The notes under the pieces: model-generated
What the model was told of the DNA's origin: nothing
Database searches by the model: none
What the model saw: only the letters and a program-made list of their open reading frames with translations
Part shown: positions 20,591 to 31,219 of the stretch, one piece after another
Layout: each line of letters starts with the position of its first letter
Numbering within the stretch: position 1 is the stretch's first letter
From: Bufo bufo
Lineage: Eukaryota; Chordata; Amphibia; Anura; Bufonidae
Direction: 5' to 3'
DNA: 64,000 bases
Assembly (NCBI RefSeq): GCF_905171765.1
Contig: NC_053397.1
Coordinates: 112,671,295-112,735,294 of the forward strand
Program-made: the position numbers and the translations under genes

Positions 20591-21298
20591 CTGAGACGCA
20601 GAGGTCTCTCAGAGGGAGTGATATCTACCTTGAAGGCCAGCAGAAAGAAAGTGACTAACTCCATCTATTTAAAAATATGGAGAAGATTCTGCTCCTGGTC
20701 AGGTGAAGAAGCCCCAGACCAGGCTAAACCAAATATACAGAGGATCCTGGACTTCCTGCAAGAAGGACTAGAGTCAGGGTTACGTCCATCTACCCTTAGA
20801 GTCCAGGTCTCAGCGCTTAGCGCTTTTTTCTATTCTGAATTAGCCAGCCATAGATGGATCCAAAGATTCCTGAGGTCTGCAGCCAGACTAAGACCATCTC
20901 TTAAATCAAGGGTGCCTACCTGGGACTTAAACATTGTCCTTAGGGACTCACACGTCCGCCTTACGAACCCCTGGACTCAGGTTCCCTAAAGCACCTTTCT
21001 CAGAAAGTGGCTTTTCTTGTAGCAATAACATCATCAAAAAGACTGTGCGAGATCCAGGCATTGTCAATAAGACAACCATACCTCACAATCCAGGAAGATC
21101 GAATTACCTTGAGGCTAGAACCGGGGTTTTTACCAAAAGTAGTAACAGACTTCCATAGAAACCAGGAGATCGTTCTTCCCTCTTTTTGCGACAATCCTAA
21201 GAATTCTGGGGAGGAACGATTCCATACCCTGGACGTCAAACAAACAGTACTAAAAATACCTAGAGGTCACTAAGGACCTAAGAAAGGTGGACAATTTA

Positions 21299-22163
21299 CT
21301 ACAAACCGGATTCCAAAAAAGTTGCGACACTAAACAAATTTTGAATAAAAAATTAATGCAATGATGTGGAGATGGCAAATGTCAATATTTTATTTGTAAT
21401 AGAACGTAGATGACAGATCACACGTTTAATCCGAGTAAATGTATCATTTTAAAGGAAAAATACGTTGATTCCAATTTTCACGGTGTCAACAAATCCCAAG
21501 TTATCAACGCTCAGTTCAGAAGCCTGCATCTCTGATGGTATGGGAAGGCACCATCAATGCAGAAAAATATATTCAGGTTCTAGAACAACATATGCTCCCA
21601 TCCAGACGTCATCTCTTTCAGGGAAGACCCTGCATTTTTCAACAAGATAATGCCAGACCACATTCTGCATCAATCACAACATCATGGCTGCGTAGGAGAA
21701 GGATCCGGGTACTGAAATGGCCAGTCTGCAGTCCAGATCTTTCACCTATAGAGAACATTTGGCGCATCATAAAGAGGAAGGTGCAACAAAGAAGGCCCAA
21801 GACGATTGAACAGTTAGAGGCCTGTATTAGACAAGAATGGGAGAGCATTCCTATTTCTAAACTTGAGAAACTGGTCTCCTCGGTCCCGAGACGTCTGTGG
21901 AGTGTTGTAAGAAGAAGGGGAGATGCCACACAGTGGTGAAAATGGCCTTGTCCCAACTTTTTGGGGATTTGTTGACACCATGAAATTCTGATTCAACATA
22001 TTTTTCCCTTAAAATGGTACATTTTCTCAGTTTAAACTTTTGTTCCGTGATTTATGTTCTATTCTGAATAAAATATTAGAAGTTGGCACCTCCACATCAT
22101 TGCATTCAGTTTTTATTCACGATTTGTATAGTGTCCCAACTTTTTTTGGAATCCGGTTTGTAG
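21299..22163 (+). mobile_element. Tc1-A: internally deleted Tc1-type transposon in the DIRS-2 recombinase gene
   Basis: The termini CTACAAACCGGATTCCAAAA and TTTTGGAATCCGGTTTGTAG are inverted repeats flanked by TA (21297-21298, 22164-22165). At 865 bases it is shorter than an autonomous Tc1 (about 1.6 kb), because the N-terminal half of the transposase gene is missing. Confidence 0.9.
21535..21939 (+). pseudogene. Tc1-A transposase, C-terminal half
   Basis: The frame encodes QQDNARPHSA (second catalytic Asp) and SPDLSPIENIW (catalytic Glu). 34 residues lie between them, which is the DD34E spacing of Tc1 transposases. The DNA-binding domain and first Asp are absent, so this is a nonautonomous remnant. 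It ends GDATQW then TGA at 21939. The product would have been a cut-and-paste transposase acting at TA. Confidence 0.85.
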
Positions 22164-22489
22164 TACTCTTCAGCGGTAAAAATTAAAGGGAAAGCAGCTT
22201 CCCGATCTACCATTGCCCAATGGGTAAAACAGGCTATTACAGACTGTTACAAAATGGAAGGCATCAGCTGTCCAGATGTCATTCAGGCTCACTCTACGAG
22301 AGCCATATCTGCCTCATTCGCTGAAAAAGCAGGAGCTTCCCTAGAACAGATATGCCGGGCCGCAACCTGGTCCTGTGTAAACACTTTCATTAAACATTAT
22401 AGACTTGACTTATCCAGGTCTTCCGACCTGGCCTTTGGTCGCAAGGACCTACATGCCGTTGCCCCACCCTAAGACGTAGATAATCTGTT

Positions 22490-22582
22490 ATGTCTCTCTG
22501 GGCCGTCATGGTGGTGAAGTGGAAAGCCGAAATTAGACTTACCGGTAATTCATTTTCCACAAATCCACCATGACGGCATGAT
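22490..22582. repeat. DIRS-2 internal complementary region
   Basis: Starts with the complement of the left terminus (gccgtcatggtggtgaagtg) and continues directly with the complement of the right terminus (tagacttaccggtaattcat). It records the circle junction of the two element ends. Confidence 0.85.
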
Positions 22583-22699
22583 ATGCCACCCAGAAAATTA
22601 TTATGCAGACTTGGTATGAGTTAATACCATGAAAAAAAAAAATGAAAAAAAATTGGAGTTTTCACTTCTTTACCGGTGGTTGTGGCACTATAATCTGGA

Positions 22700-22835
22700 A
22701 CTCACTGGTGAATGGTGGTGGGAGGGGTCCTTTTTAACCTATCTCTGTTCCTGCCCCTACAGAGGTCAGGGGTCAATCTCTCTGGGCCATCATGGTGGAT
22801 TTGTGCAAAATGAATTACCGGTAAGTCTAATTCCG
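22700..22835. repeat. DIRS-2 right inverted terminal repeat
   Basis: The complement of 16810-16915 plus a 35-base extension with TTACCGGTAAGT. The spacer between ICR and this repeat (22583-22700) has no gene. Confidence 0.85.
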
Positions 22836-22840
22836 TATTT

Positions 22841-23205
22841 CTGTAATATAGTAACATAGTTTATAAGGCTGAAAAAAGACATCTGTCCATCCAGTTCAGC
22901 TTGTTATCCTGCAAGTTGACCCAGAGGAAGACAAAAAAAAACTGAGAGGTAGAAGCCAATTTTCCCCACTTAAGGTGAAAAAAAAAATCCTTCCCGACTC
23001 CAATCAGGCAATCGGAATAACTCCCTGGATCAATGACCCCTCTCTAGTAGCTATAGCCTGTAATATTATTACACCCCAGAAATACATCCAGGCCTCTCTT
23101 GAACTCTTAGTGAATTTACCTTCACCACCTCCTCAGGCAGAAAGTTCCATAGTCTTCCTGCTCTTACCGTAAAGAATCCTCTGTAGTTACTGTACTTTTT
23201 GTCTA
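22841..23205 (+). repeat. Interspersed repeat of unknown class
   Basis: The sequence starts gtaacatagtttataaggc and includes gactccaatcaggcaatcgg and cctcaggcagaaagttccat. I recognise it as a repeat widespread in amphibian and fish DNA, but cannot name the family from sequence alone. It has no ORF of its own and no clear terminal repeats. Confidence 0.45.
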
Positions 23206-24147
23206 GGTAAAATGTCACATATAAGAACAGTCTGTGTTGGCTCTAATGTATCGGATAACTCACTGATTAGTTGCTGTGGGCAGCATCGACTGTTAGGGTC
23301 ACAATTCCTGCATTGGTGTAGTGTTGTTCTTGCAGTCAAACATACCAAATCCTTGATGGACCCTATTAAAGCCAAAGATTGAGGCTGTTGAAAAACTAAA
23401 CCAGTCACTGGTGGTATTACAAGAATAATAAAAAAATATAAATAAAATGTTATCACTTTGTACATTGAGTGGATAATGTGCCACTTACGAGCTGCGTGGC
23501 AGGAATTAATTCTCGTATTATAAATAATTTTAATCTTGTGCATACATACCAAAATATTTATTCGAAGCAAGAAGACCCTAAGTTCTAAGGAGATCTACCA
23601 GAAGAGGATGTGATGCTCTTTAACCCTGTTGGTGCCAGGGGTTTTAGTGCACCTAGCATATGGCATTTTTGAGAGCCTTCATGCAATTTTACATGTATTC
23701 CTTATACAAAAACAAAGTACACTCAAATCATAAATACTCGTTGGAAAAATTACGCACCCAGAAAATGTTGGATTGGTGCAGAGCTCGGCATGCAGTTATA
23801 TCTCAATCAGATATGTCAATGATTACAGATCTGGTATGATTAGACTCTGGGTTTTGCCACAAGGGGGCGTTTTACAGCACAGTACACCAGATGCCACCTT
23901 TCACTTACTCATCGGCTATGCCTGTGATCGTTTCCCTGTGGCTTGATACAGAGGGCTATACTCAGACTAAACCAGGCTATACAAAGCCAGATGCAGTACT
24001 CTATTCTAAGGGACTGCAGCCTTATCTTCTCTGACTCCTACCCATGCTAAGAATATTCCCACCCACTGCACAGCAACTGCAGAGGGTGCCACTCTCAAGT
24101 ATCTTGCAGTTGAGCCAATATACAGCTTTAAACACTCTACACTACTT
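23206..24147. other. Unassigned noncoding DNA
   Basis: No ORF, repeat end or splice-like exon could be supported here. Base composition is AT-rich and similar to flanking noncoding DNA. Confidence 0.3.
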
Positions 24148-24990
24148 GTGCAGTATTTGAGGGTCGTGTCATGTCAAAAGCTAGGACGGAGAGTATTCGA
24201 ATATGTAACTAAGAAAGGAACAATATACCAATGTGTGAATAGAAGGGAGAAGAAAATTCACATTCCGGTCCAAGTTTTTTGTTACATGGGCTTCATAAGA
24301 AGGAGCAATATGTCCCTCCATTTTATATCACTTTTACCACTGAGGAAGGAACTACTATAGTTCCAATACGCGTCTGGTATAGAAAAAGTATATTGCGGTA
24401 TTGGAAATATACCTCTACCTTTTTGAATGCCTATTCCGTGAAGTAGTGGAGATTGGTGTCCCGGGATCTTCATCACGCATGCGCTAACAAATGTGACGGC
24501 ACGAGCGGAGACTGCATGCCCCAGCTGTCTACAGGAGACAGAGGTGAGTGGAGCAGGAGGAAGCATAAAGCAAGCTAGACACGCATATACCTACCCAGTA
24601 GTGGCCACATGATAAAACGGACTAACCAGTGTATTGGTAAGCAGCGTGTAATACACTTTATGTGGCTAGATAAGAAGCCTTTCTCCCACTATTACAACTA
24701 ACTACATTACAATGACTCCATGAGACTAAGCATGAAATATTAAGTTGGAGTGGCATTACTTGTACATTATATATGAACTGAACATAAGCGGAATAAACTA
24801 CATACCACACTTTATGAATTGGATTTAATTCCAATTTGTGTGAGCTCCACAATTGGAAATATAAGAGGGACTGTGTGAAAAGTTTGAGATAATCAATTTA
24901 ATTTTGTGTGATTTCAAGCATTTTTTGTAAATATGAATGGTTTTTAAAGTGTTATTAAATTCTATACGGAGTACTTGAGCCAGCCAATGG
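24148..24990 (+). other. Possible Penelope-like 3' UTR fragment
   Basis: A stretch around 24330-24400 (ctgaggaaggaactactata, then acgcgtctggtatagaaaaa) resembles the conserved 3' untranslated part of PLEs, where a short stem precedes an acgcgt-like motif. No PLE coding sequence is attached, so the call is weak. Confidence 0.3.
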
Positions 24991-25529
24991 TGTCAATATT
25001 AAATATAACCAGGTTCCATCAACAGGACAACACAGCGGCTTTTAAATTTAACAGTTTAATAGGATTAAACACAGAACAATACAAGGAAGGGTAAAAAGGA
25101 AAGCGATTACATAAAAACTAAGATTGCATCTCTAAAAGATGTGATTCAGGTATTCTTGACAGTGGAGCTTGGCATTTCCAGCCAATCCATTTGGTGACCT
25201 GAGCTTAGCTGGATCCAGGAACTTGTTTTCTGTCTCATCAAATAAAGACAGGAGCCTAAAATTCTCATAATTCTACATTTGCTTTGCCCAGTGTCAGAAA
25301 GTTTATGGCCACAAATTCTATCAGGGGGTCAATTTATCAGCACATTACAATTCAGCCATTAACGCTTTAAAACCTTCAGGATGAATATAGGAAACAGAGT
25401 CAATTACAAATGCCTCATGTTTGTCACACCTTCTCCCTTCAATATGAGAACCCGGTGTGCCAGTCCTTGCAGACTAACTACCAGATCCACAGGCCTAAAG
25501 GGTACTAGACTCGCATTGAATTTTCTTAC

Positions 25530-25826
25530 CTAAAAAGGTCATTGGCATTGCCATGTTGACTGCCTTTTTTGTACTAAATGCTGAAGTTGTACATATGCAA
25601 GGATAGGCTCCACCTCACCAATTTTATTTTTTCCAGCAAATCTTTGTAGCCACACCGGGGGTTATGGTCAGTTATTACTGTAATGTCTCTTCCATAAAGA
25701 TTAGGATGTAACTTCTTCAGGGTTCAAACCAGAGCCAGACATTCCTTTTCTATAGTTGAGTATGCTATCAATCTCTACAATAAAGTGTTTTTTTGTAATC
25801 TGGATAAGCTAAAATTGGGCCTTTCT
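25530..25826 (-). pseudogene. Gmr1-like RNase H
   Basis: The minus strand reads ILAYPDYKKT, then STIEKECLALV (with stops nearby), LKKLHPNLYGRD and ITVITDHNP, then KGSQHGNANDL, the usual end of the gypsy RNase H domain. It would degrade the RNA strand of RNA-DNA hybrids. Stops and frame changes make it nonfunctional. It is separated from RT by the MITE at 25831-27760. Confidence 0.7.
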
Positions 25827-26639
25827 TTAAAGGGGTTGTCTGACCTGGTTATTTCCAGTCTTCCTCACAGCTCTCAGGGCCTCTCTTTCCTGCAGGGCAG
25901 GGAGGATGCAACCCTGTCCCTTGCTTCTGTTTTCTAGCTCCTGAGGCTCTCACTGTAGTAGAATCAGTAGCAGCCTCTGGGATAGCAGAGCAGATCGTGA
26001 CAACCAATTGTCATGATCTGTTGTGTGTGTGATGTGAAAAAAGTTCCCCCTCCATTTCCTCAATATCCAGTTTCCCCTGTCCAGTGATCTTGTTCCAATC
26101 CCTGCTCTGCCAGCTGCGCTCCGGAGGATGCTACTCTAGTAGAATCATTAGCAGCCTCTGGGATAGTAAAGCAAAGCAGATCGTGCTGTTAGAAATTATG
26201 TACCTCCGTATAGCACAGCTACAGGGCTGTAGTGCATGCCCTGTAGCTGTGCTATTGATCCTGGCAGTTTAGATAGGAACTCTGAAGAGGGGGCAGGAAG
26301 TGGATGCATATGCGCAAGAGTTAGTGCGTGCTCGCTCCCGTGAAACCTGGCCCCCGCAGCAGTCGGAGAATAGTCCAGTTGTGCACCTGGCAGCCACCAC
26401 TCAGAATGTTACTGCGGTAGCCATAACCCCTATAAACAAGCATTGTATTTGAGGGTAATAAAGAGGAATTCAAGGAGACACAGCCACATTTGCTGATGTA
26501 TGTACACTGCTCAAAAAAAATAAAGGGAACACTTAAACAACACAATGTAACTCCAAGTCAATCACACTTCTGTGAAATCAAACTGTCCACTTAGGAAGCA
26601 ACACTGAGTGACAATCAATTTCAAAATGCAAATGTGCTT

Positions 26640-27425
26640 ACAGCCCAACACCGTACAGGACGTTTGGCATTTGCCAGAGAACACCAAGATTAGCAAATTC
26701 GCCACTGGCGCCCTGTGCTCTTCACAGATGAAAGCAGGTTCACACTGAGCACATGTGACAGAGTCTGGAGACGCCGTGGAGAACGTTCTGCTGCCTGCAA
26801 CATCCTCCAGCATGACCGGTTTGGCATTGGGTCAGTAATGGTGTGGGGTGGCATTTCTTTGGAGGGCCGCACAGCCCTCCATGTGCTCGCTAGAGGTAGC
26901 CTGACTGCCCTTGGGTACCAAAGAAGAAGACCGGCACTTCGAAGTTCCGGTCTTCTTCTTTGAAACGTTTGTCTGGACGCCGTTCCACGGACACGTGCAC
27001 CGCGAATTCAAGAAGGTAGTGCCGCCCTGCTTTTACTAGCTGCCATTAGGTACCGAGATGAGATCCTCAGACCCCTTGTGAGACCCTATGCTGGTGCGGT
27101 TGGCCCTGGGTTCCTCCTAATGCAAGACAATGCTAGACCTCATGTGGCTGGAGTGTGTCAGCAGTTCCTGCAAGACAAAGGCATTGATGCTATGGACTGG
27201 CCCGCCCGTTCCCCACACCTGAATCCAATTGAGCACATCAGGGACATCATGTCTCGCTCTGTCCACCAACGTCACGTTGCACCACAGACTGTCCAGGAGT
27301 TGGCAGATGCTTTAGTACAGGTCTGGGAGGAGATCCCTCAGGAGACCGTCCGCCACCTCATCAGGAGCATGCACAGGCGTTGTAGGGAGGTCATACAGGC
27401 ACGTGGAGGCCACACACACTACTGA
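26640..27425 (+). pseudogene. Tc1-B transposase, broken by a 135-bp insertion
   Basis: Segment 26700-26963 encodes LFTDESRFTLS (first catalytic Asp) and SVMVWGGISLEGR. Segment 27055-27425 encodes MQDNARPHVAG (second Asp) and SPHLNPIEHI (Glu), giving DD34E spacing. The gene is cut between these by an insertion at 26920-27048. It ends GGHTHY and TGA. The DNA-binding N-terminus is missing. Confidence 0.85.
26920..27048. mobile_element. Short insertion with hairpin and GGTACC duplication inside the Tc1-B gene
   Basis: GGTACC occurs at 26914-26919 and again at 27049-27054. Without the insert the transposase frame reads LGYRDEI, as expected. The insert starts with an inverted pair (aagaagaccggcacttcg and cgaagttccggtcttctt) and continues with gtttgtctggacgccgttcc. 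I do not recognise the family. Confidence 0.65.
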
Positions 27426-27759
27426 GCCTCATTTTGACTTGTTTTAAGGACATTACATCAAAGTTGGATCAGCCTGTAGTGTGTTTTTCCACTTTAATTT
27501 TGAGTGTGACTCCAAATCCAGACTCCATGGGTTGAAAAATTAGATTTCCATTCTTTTATTTTTGTGTGATTTTGTTGTCAGCACATTATTACATACACAA
27601 CTATGTAAAGAACAAAGTATTTCAGAAGAATATTTAATTAATTCAGATCTAGAATGTTATTTTAGTGTTCCCTTTATTTTTTTGAGCAGTGTATATTAGA
27701 GATACCTTCATAGCATTACAAGTAAGTGAATAAAAGTTGATTAATGAGGTGAGACCACC

Positions 27760-28512
27760 CCTTTTACATCTGAAATGCTTCCTCACAGGTGAATGACCAT
27801 GAGACATTACAGGTTAGTCTGTCTTTTGTCTGAACTGTGAAAGGTTTCACTATGGAACTGTAATTGGGTGCAGATTTACAGTAAAAACCAGCTGTCCCAA
27901 GAAATGCTAAGATTGTTTCTTTCTTTTGTTCTTGGTGTTGGTTAAGTAAGAATGGCTTTCACCTTGCAGGTTCTGGCTTTAGTTTGCTCCCACCTACATG
28001 ATTCACTAAGTATTGAACCTCCGCCATTCCTATTTGACATTTGGTAGGCATTATGGTAAGACCTTCATCCTGACCTTAGGCAAATGTATCAAGTGTTCTT
28101 CCCAAATTAGACTGAATATGCCAATATCATCAAGATATGCTCTGACAAAATTATCTAGGCCATCTTATAGCTGATTGACCAATCTGAAAAGTGGCAGGTG
28201 CATGTGGTGATAAATGTAGACCTTTCCTGGACTTCAGGTATAAGGGGTGTATACCAGTACCCTTTGCTCAGATCCAAAATAGTCCGGTCCTTTGTCCCTA
28301 CCAGGTGATCTAGCAATTCATCCATATGGGGTACAGGGTAGGCATCTGCTTAGGTGTGGTAATTTAGTTGTTGGTAGTCTACACAGAAATGTGTAGAACC
28401 ATCTTTCTTTGGCACTAATACTACTGGGAAAGTCCACAGGCTTTGTGATTTCTGGATTACTCCTAAATTTAACATGTCCTCACTTTACCTTGCCATGGCT
28501 TTCTGTACCTAA
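27760..28512 (-). pseudogene. Gmr1-like reverse transcriptase
   Basis: The minus strand encodes [27 protein letters not shown] and DAYPVPHMDELLD, then TILDLSKGYW (about 28230), the palm motifs of Ty3/gypsy RT. Further down the frames hold NYSSIVKPFT (about 27850) and EEAFQ (27.77 kb), leading to RNase H. The sequence encoding the YxDD box is deleted between about 28220 and 28050. The N-terminal linker is replaced by a MITE at 28513. Multiple stops show a dead copy. Confidence 0.8.
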
Positions 28513-28833
28513 GGCCTTTAGCATATAGATCATCGTTATCTTGTCTGTGGGGGTTGGAATCCCAGCACCCACGCCTATCATCTGTTTCAGGGAACAATCA
28601 TGCTCACCGGAGCTCTGTTGGGCGCAGCTGGCTTCTGGCAGCTCTCCAAGAATAGTGCCATACATAGTACAGCGGCTGGGCTTGGTATTGCAGCTCAGCC
28701 CCATTCATTTCAGTGGGGCTGAGCTGCAAGTAGGCCATGTGACCAATGTACAGTCATGCCACATGGTCTAGGAAGAGGTCGTGGAACTCTCCTGGGGATA
28801 GGTCATCAATATTTATTACTGGAAAACAACTTT
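28513..28833. mobile_element. MITE between integrase and RT of the gypsy relic
   Basis: Contains gtgggggttggaatcccagc, ctcagccccattcatttcag and ctggggataggtcatcaata. These are the reverse-complement version of parts of the MITE at 53950-54200. It is truncated on one side. Confidence 0.55.
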
Positions 28834-28834
28834 T

Positions 28835-28954
28835 GTCTTTTGGGCCCTGACTATCCAAAGACACCACATAATTGTGGTCATTTAAGTGTCTGACAACCTT
28901 GTATTGCCCAGTTCACATATAGAGTAAGTGCTTTTTGCCCTTTAGCAAAGTCTC
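28835..28954 (-). pseudogene. Gmr1-like integrase, C-terminal tail
   Basis: The minus strand reads RDFAKGQKALTLYVNW from 28954, then a region matching the post-core domain of gypsy integrases. It continues directly from YYDLRAKD at 57787-57810 once the Tc1-C element is removed. Confidence 0.75.
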
Positions 28955-28993
28955 TACAGTGGCATGCAAAAGTTTTGGTCAAAATTCCTGTTA

Positions 28994-29284
28994 GGCTTCA
29001 TGCACACGACCGTTGTTTTGGTCCGCATCTGAGCTGCAGTTTTTGCGGCATGGGTGCGGACCCATTCACTTCAATGGGGCCTCAAAAATGCAGACAGCAC
29101 TCCGTGTTCTGTCCGCATTCGATGCTCTGTTCCGTAGCCCCGCCAAAAAAATATAACATGTCCTATTCTTGTCCGTTTTGCGGACAAGAATAAGCATTTC
29201 TACAATAGGCCTTCCGTTCCGCGGAAGGCACACGGGTGGCGGTTTGCGGACCACAAAAAACGGAACGGTCATGTGCATGAGACC
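28994..29284. mobile_element. Harbinger-like MITE with TTA duplication in Tc1-C
   Basis: Termini GGCTTCATGCACACGACCG and GGTCATGTGCATGAGACC, flanked by TTA (28991-28993, 29285-29287). The interior has gcggacc and cggacaagaataagcatttc blocks shared with the MITE at 38896. Confidence 0.8.
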
Positions 29285-29481
29285 TTACCGTGAGCAGTTA
29301 AGCAAGCTAAAGATGAAATATTATCCAAAAGACCTAAAGTTAATGATGAAACACACTTTTCAACAGTTTTAAGCTATTTCAGTTGGTTTGGTGAATAAAG
29401 GAAAGGAGTTCCTTGCAAAAGTATGGGAACCCAAGGAGATTTGAGCGCTCAGATAATTTTGATCGAGGCTTCAAACCTTAA

Positions 29482-29915
29482 AGGAAACCTGTCACCTCCC
29501 AAAACCATCCCCAGCCGCCAGCAATGTGTTTCTGATGATGCAGCAAAAGTACTGAAAGCGTTTCATCCCCTGCCCGACGTGCTTCTCCACACATGCTTGA
29601 AGTCAAGGAGGCAGCTGCTTCCTTGCTTCAAGTCACGGTAACCACGCCCCCTTCGCTGTGACTGACAGCTTGCAGTTCGGCTGGCTTTGCCGAAATCTCT
29701 GCATAAGCGCTGTCGGTCACAGCCAAGGGGATGGGGTCGTGGTTACCGTGACTTGAAGCAAGGAGGCCAATGCCTCCTTGACTTTAAGAATGTGTGGAGA
29801 AGCACACCGGGCAGGGGATGAAACAACGTTTTCAGTACTTTTGCTGCATCCGCCTTCAGGAAGAAAGGCATCATCAGAAACATTGCTGGTGGCTTGGGGA
29901 GGTGACAGGTTCCCT
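29482..29915. mobile_element. piggyBac-like palindromic MITE in Tc1-C
   Basis: Flanked by TTAA (29478-29481, 29916-29919). Termini AGGAAACCTGTCACCTCC and GGAGGTGACAGGTTCCCT. The two halves are inverted copies over most of the length (gaagtcaaggaggcag against gcctccttgactttaag). No coding capacity. Confidence 0.8.
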
Positions 29916-30071
29916 TTAAATAGCCTGTTAGGGTTCAGGCTTGTTCTAACCATCATTAGAAAAGGCCAGGTGATTCAAATTTCAAAACTTTATAAATACC
30001 CAGCCCCTACAGATGTCGCGCGCAAGATCCAAAATGGCGCCCGGACCGACTCACCGCTGTAACGCCTGAGC

Positions 30072-30800
30072 ATGGGGAGAGAGACGGGGGACCAAACTCA
30101 GGTCAGTCTAAGCGGTAATACTGTTATTCCTGCCACCCTTGCCACAGTCTCCTTTCAGGATTACCCCACCTCAGATAAACCCCTGTCAGAGGACACATTA
30201 AAGAACATGCGCCTGGCACTGAAATCCTCCCTGCACGCAGACATAGCAGACTTGATTAGCCCTCTCACTGCCAGAGTGCAAGGAGCAGAAGATAGAATCC
30301 TTCATGTTGAATATAAACTGGAAGAGTTTGCTACTTCCCAGAACTCTGTTATTGATGCTCATAATGATATGGCAGACGAACTAGAAGCCATTAAATTGAT
30401 AGCAGACATAGAAGATCGCTCTAGGTGAAATAATGTAAAATTCAGAGGCATCCCAGAAGACATCTCATCTCAAGAACTACAACCCTACCTGAAAGGCCTT
30501 ATAAAGACTCTCCTACCACATATTCCTGCACCTGATAATCGACAGGGCTCATAGGTCCCAGCGTCCCAAGAGACACCTTGGCCCGCATCCATTTCTTCCA
30601 TACCAAAGAGGCATTGATGTCTGCCGCCAAGAAGCAAGGTATACTACCATCGCCTTATCAATCTGTTAAACTCTTTACTGACCTATCTATGGCCTCCGTG
30701 CACACAATTTTCCGTACAAATGGGGATTCCCCTTGAAATTGTTGATGCACAAAAATGGGCAAGTTCACGTCATCAAGTCATTTGAAGACTGAAAGAAGCT
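30072..30800 (+). pseudogene. L1-A ORF1 (RNA-binding protein)
   Basis: Frame 30072-30428 encodes 118 residues. The region LTARVQGAEDRILHVEYKLEE is predicted coiled coil, ending in IEDRSR. After a TGA the match continues as VKFRGIPEDIS, the start of the RRM-like domain of L1 ORF1 proteins, then as short frames to about 30800. The product binds LINE RNA as a trimer in relatives. Stops and frameshifts make it a pseudogene. The same motifs are better preserved in L1-B ORF1 (59832-60284). Confidence 0.7.
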
Positions 30801-31219
30801 ACTGCACACCTGGCAGATTCCAATGTCGTTGGGCAAACCCCAGACAGGCCCTCAGTTGAACTGAATTCTTATAATCTATTATGGAACCGTGAGGAAGGAT
30901 CGCCATACTGATCCGTAGCTGGTATTAATATAAGAGAACTCCGGCTGTTGCGCTACTATTCTTCTACCCAGCGCTGAGCAGAAGGGAGTGTTATGGAATA
31001 CATCTCTTGTGAACTGACACAGCGTCTCCTAGTATGGTGCCGACCCTCATCGGATGCATACCACACTATACCTATTACTCTCATCCTCTAAGGACTTTAC
31101 GCCCTACACCATGCTGAGAGGTCGATTACTCATCCGATCTAATCTTTCCTCTCTTTCCTTTCTTTTTTTTTTGTGTTCTGGTTTTAACTATTGCAGATGT
31201 ATAGCAGCCTTCTCTCCAC

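Larger units (their letters stand above)
20560..22472 (+). pseudogene. DIRS-2 tyrosine recombinase, interrupted by Tc1-A
   Basis: The N-terminal core-binding part is at 20560-20989 (YLKIWRRFCSWSGEEAPD, LRPSTLRVQVSALSAFF). A frame change leads to VAFLVAITSSKRLCEIQAL (about 21010), which holds the first catalytic Arg, then HTLDVKQ. After the Tc1 insertion the frame resumes with the H-x-x-R box (AHSTRAISASF) and the Tyr motif KHYRLD, and ends VAPP plus TAA at 22472. Precise removal of Tc1 with one TA joins VDNL to LFSGKN as in the DIRS-1 copy. Besides the insertion there are single-base frame changes near 21250 and 22185. Confidence 0.85.
16797..22835 (+). mobile_element. DIRS-2: full-length but degenerate DIRS retrotransposon
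   Basis: The element has a left inverted terminal repeat (16797-about 16915), gag-like ORF, pol (RT, RNase H, methyltransferase-like domain), tyrosine recombinase, internal complementary region (about 22490-22582) and right terminal repeat (about 22700-22835). The terminal repeats pair over ccagagagattgacccctga and neighbours. No target duplication is visible, as expected for recombinase-mediated insertion. A Tc1 element (21299-22163) splits the recombinase gene. Several stops and frameshifts show it is not active. Confidence 0.9.
26505..27691 (+). mobile_element. Tc1-B: Tc1-type transposon in a MITE
   Basis: The termini CACTGCTCAAAAAAAATAAA and AAATAAAGG-type complement ending GAGCAGTG are flanked by TA (26503-26504, 27692-27693). 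The terminal sequence is one I know from a Tc1 family found in many fishes, lampreys and amphibians. The 5' third of the transposase gene is deleted, so it is nonautonomous. Confidence 0.85.
25831..27760. mobile_element. TTAA-type MITE (AGGGG..GTCTGA family), copy 2, carrying Tc1-B
   Basis: The left end TTAAAGGGGTTGTCTGACC and the right end GGTGAGACCACCCCTT are inverted. They interrupt RNase H of the gypsy relic: EEAFQ on one side (27.77 kb) and the ILAYPDY segment on the other. A near-palindromic sub-repeat occurs around 26217-26254 (tagcacagctacagggc). Tc1-B is inserted inside it. Confidence 0.6.
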
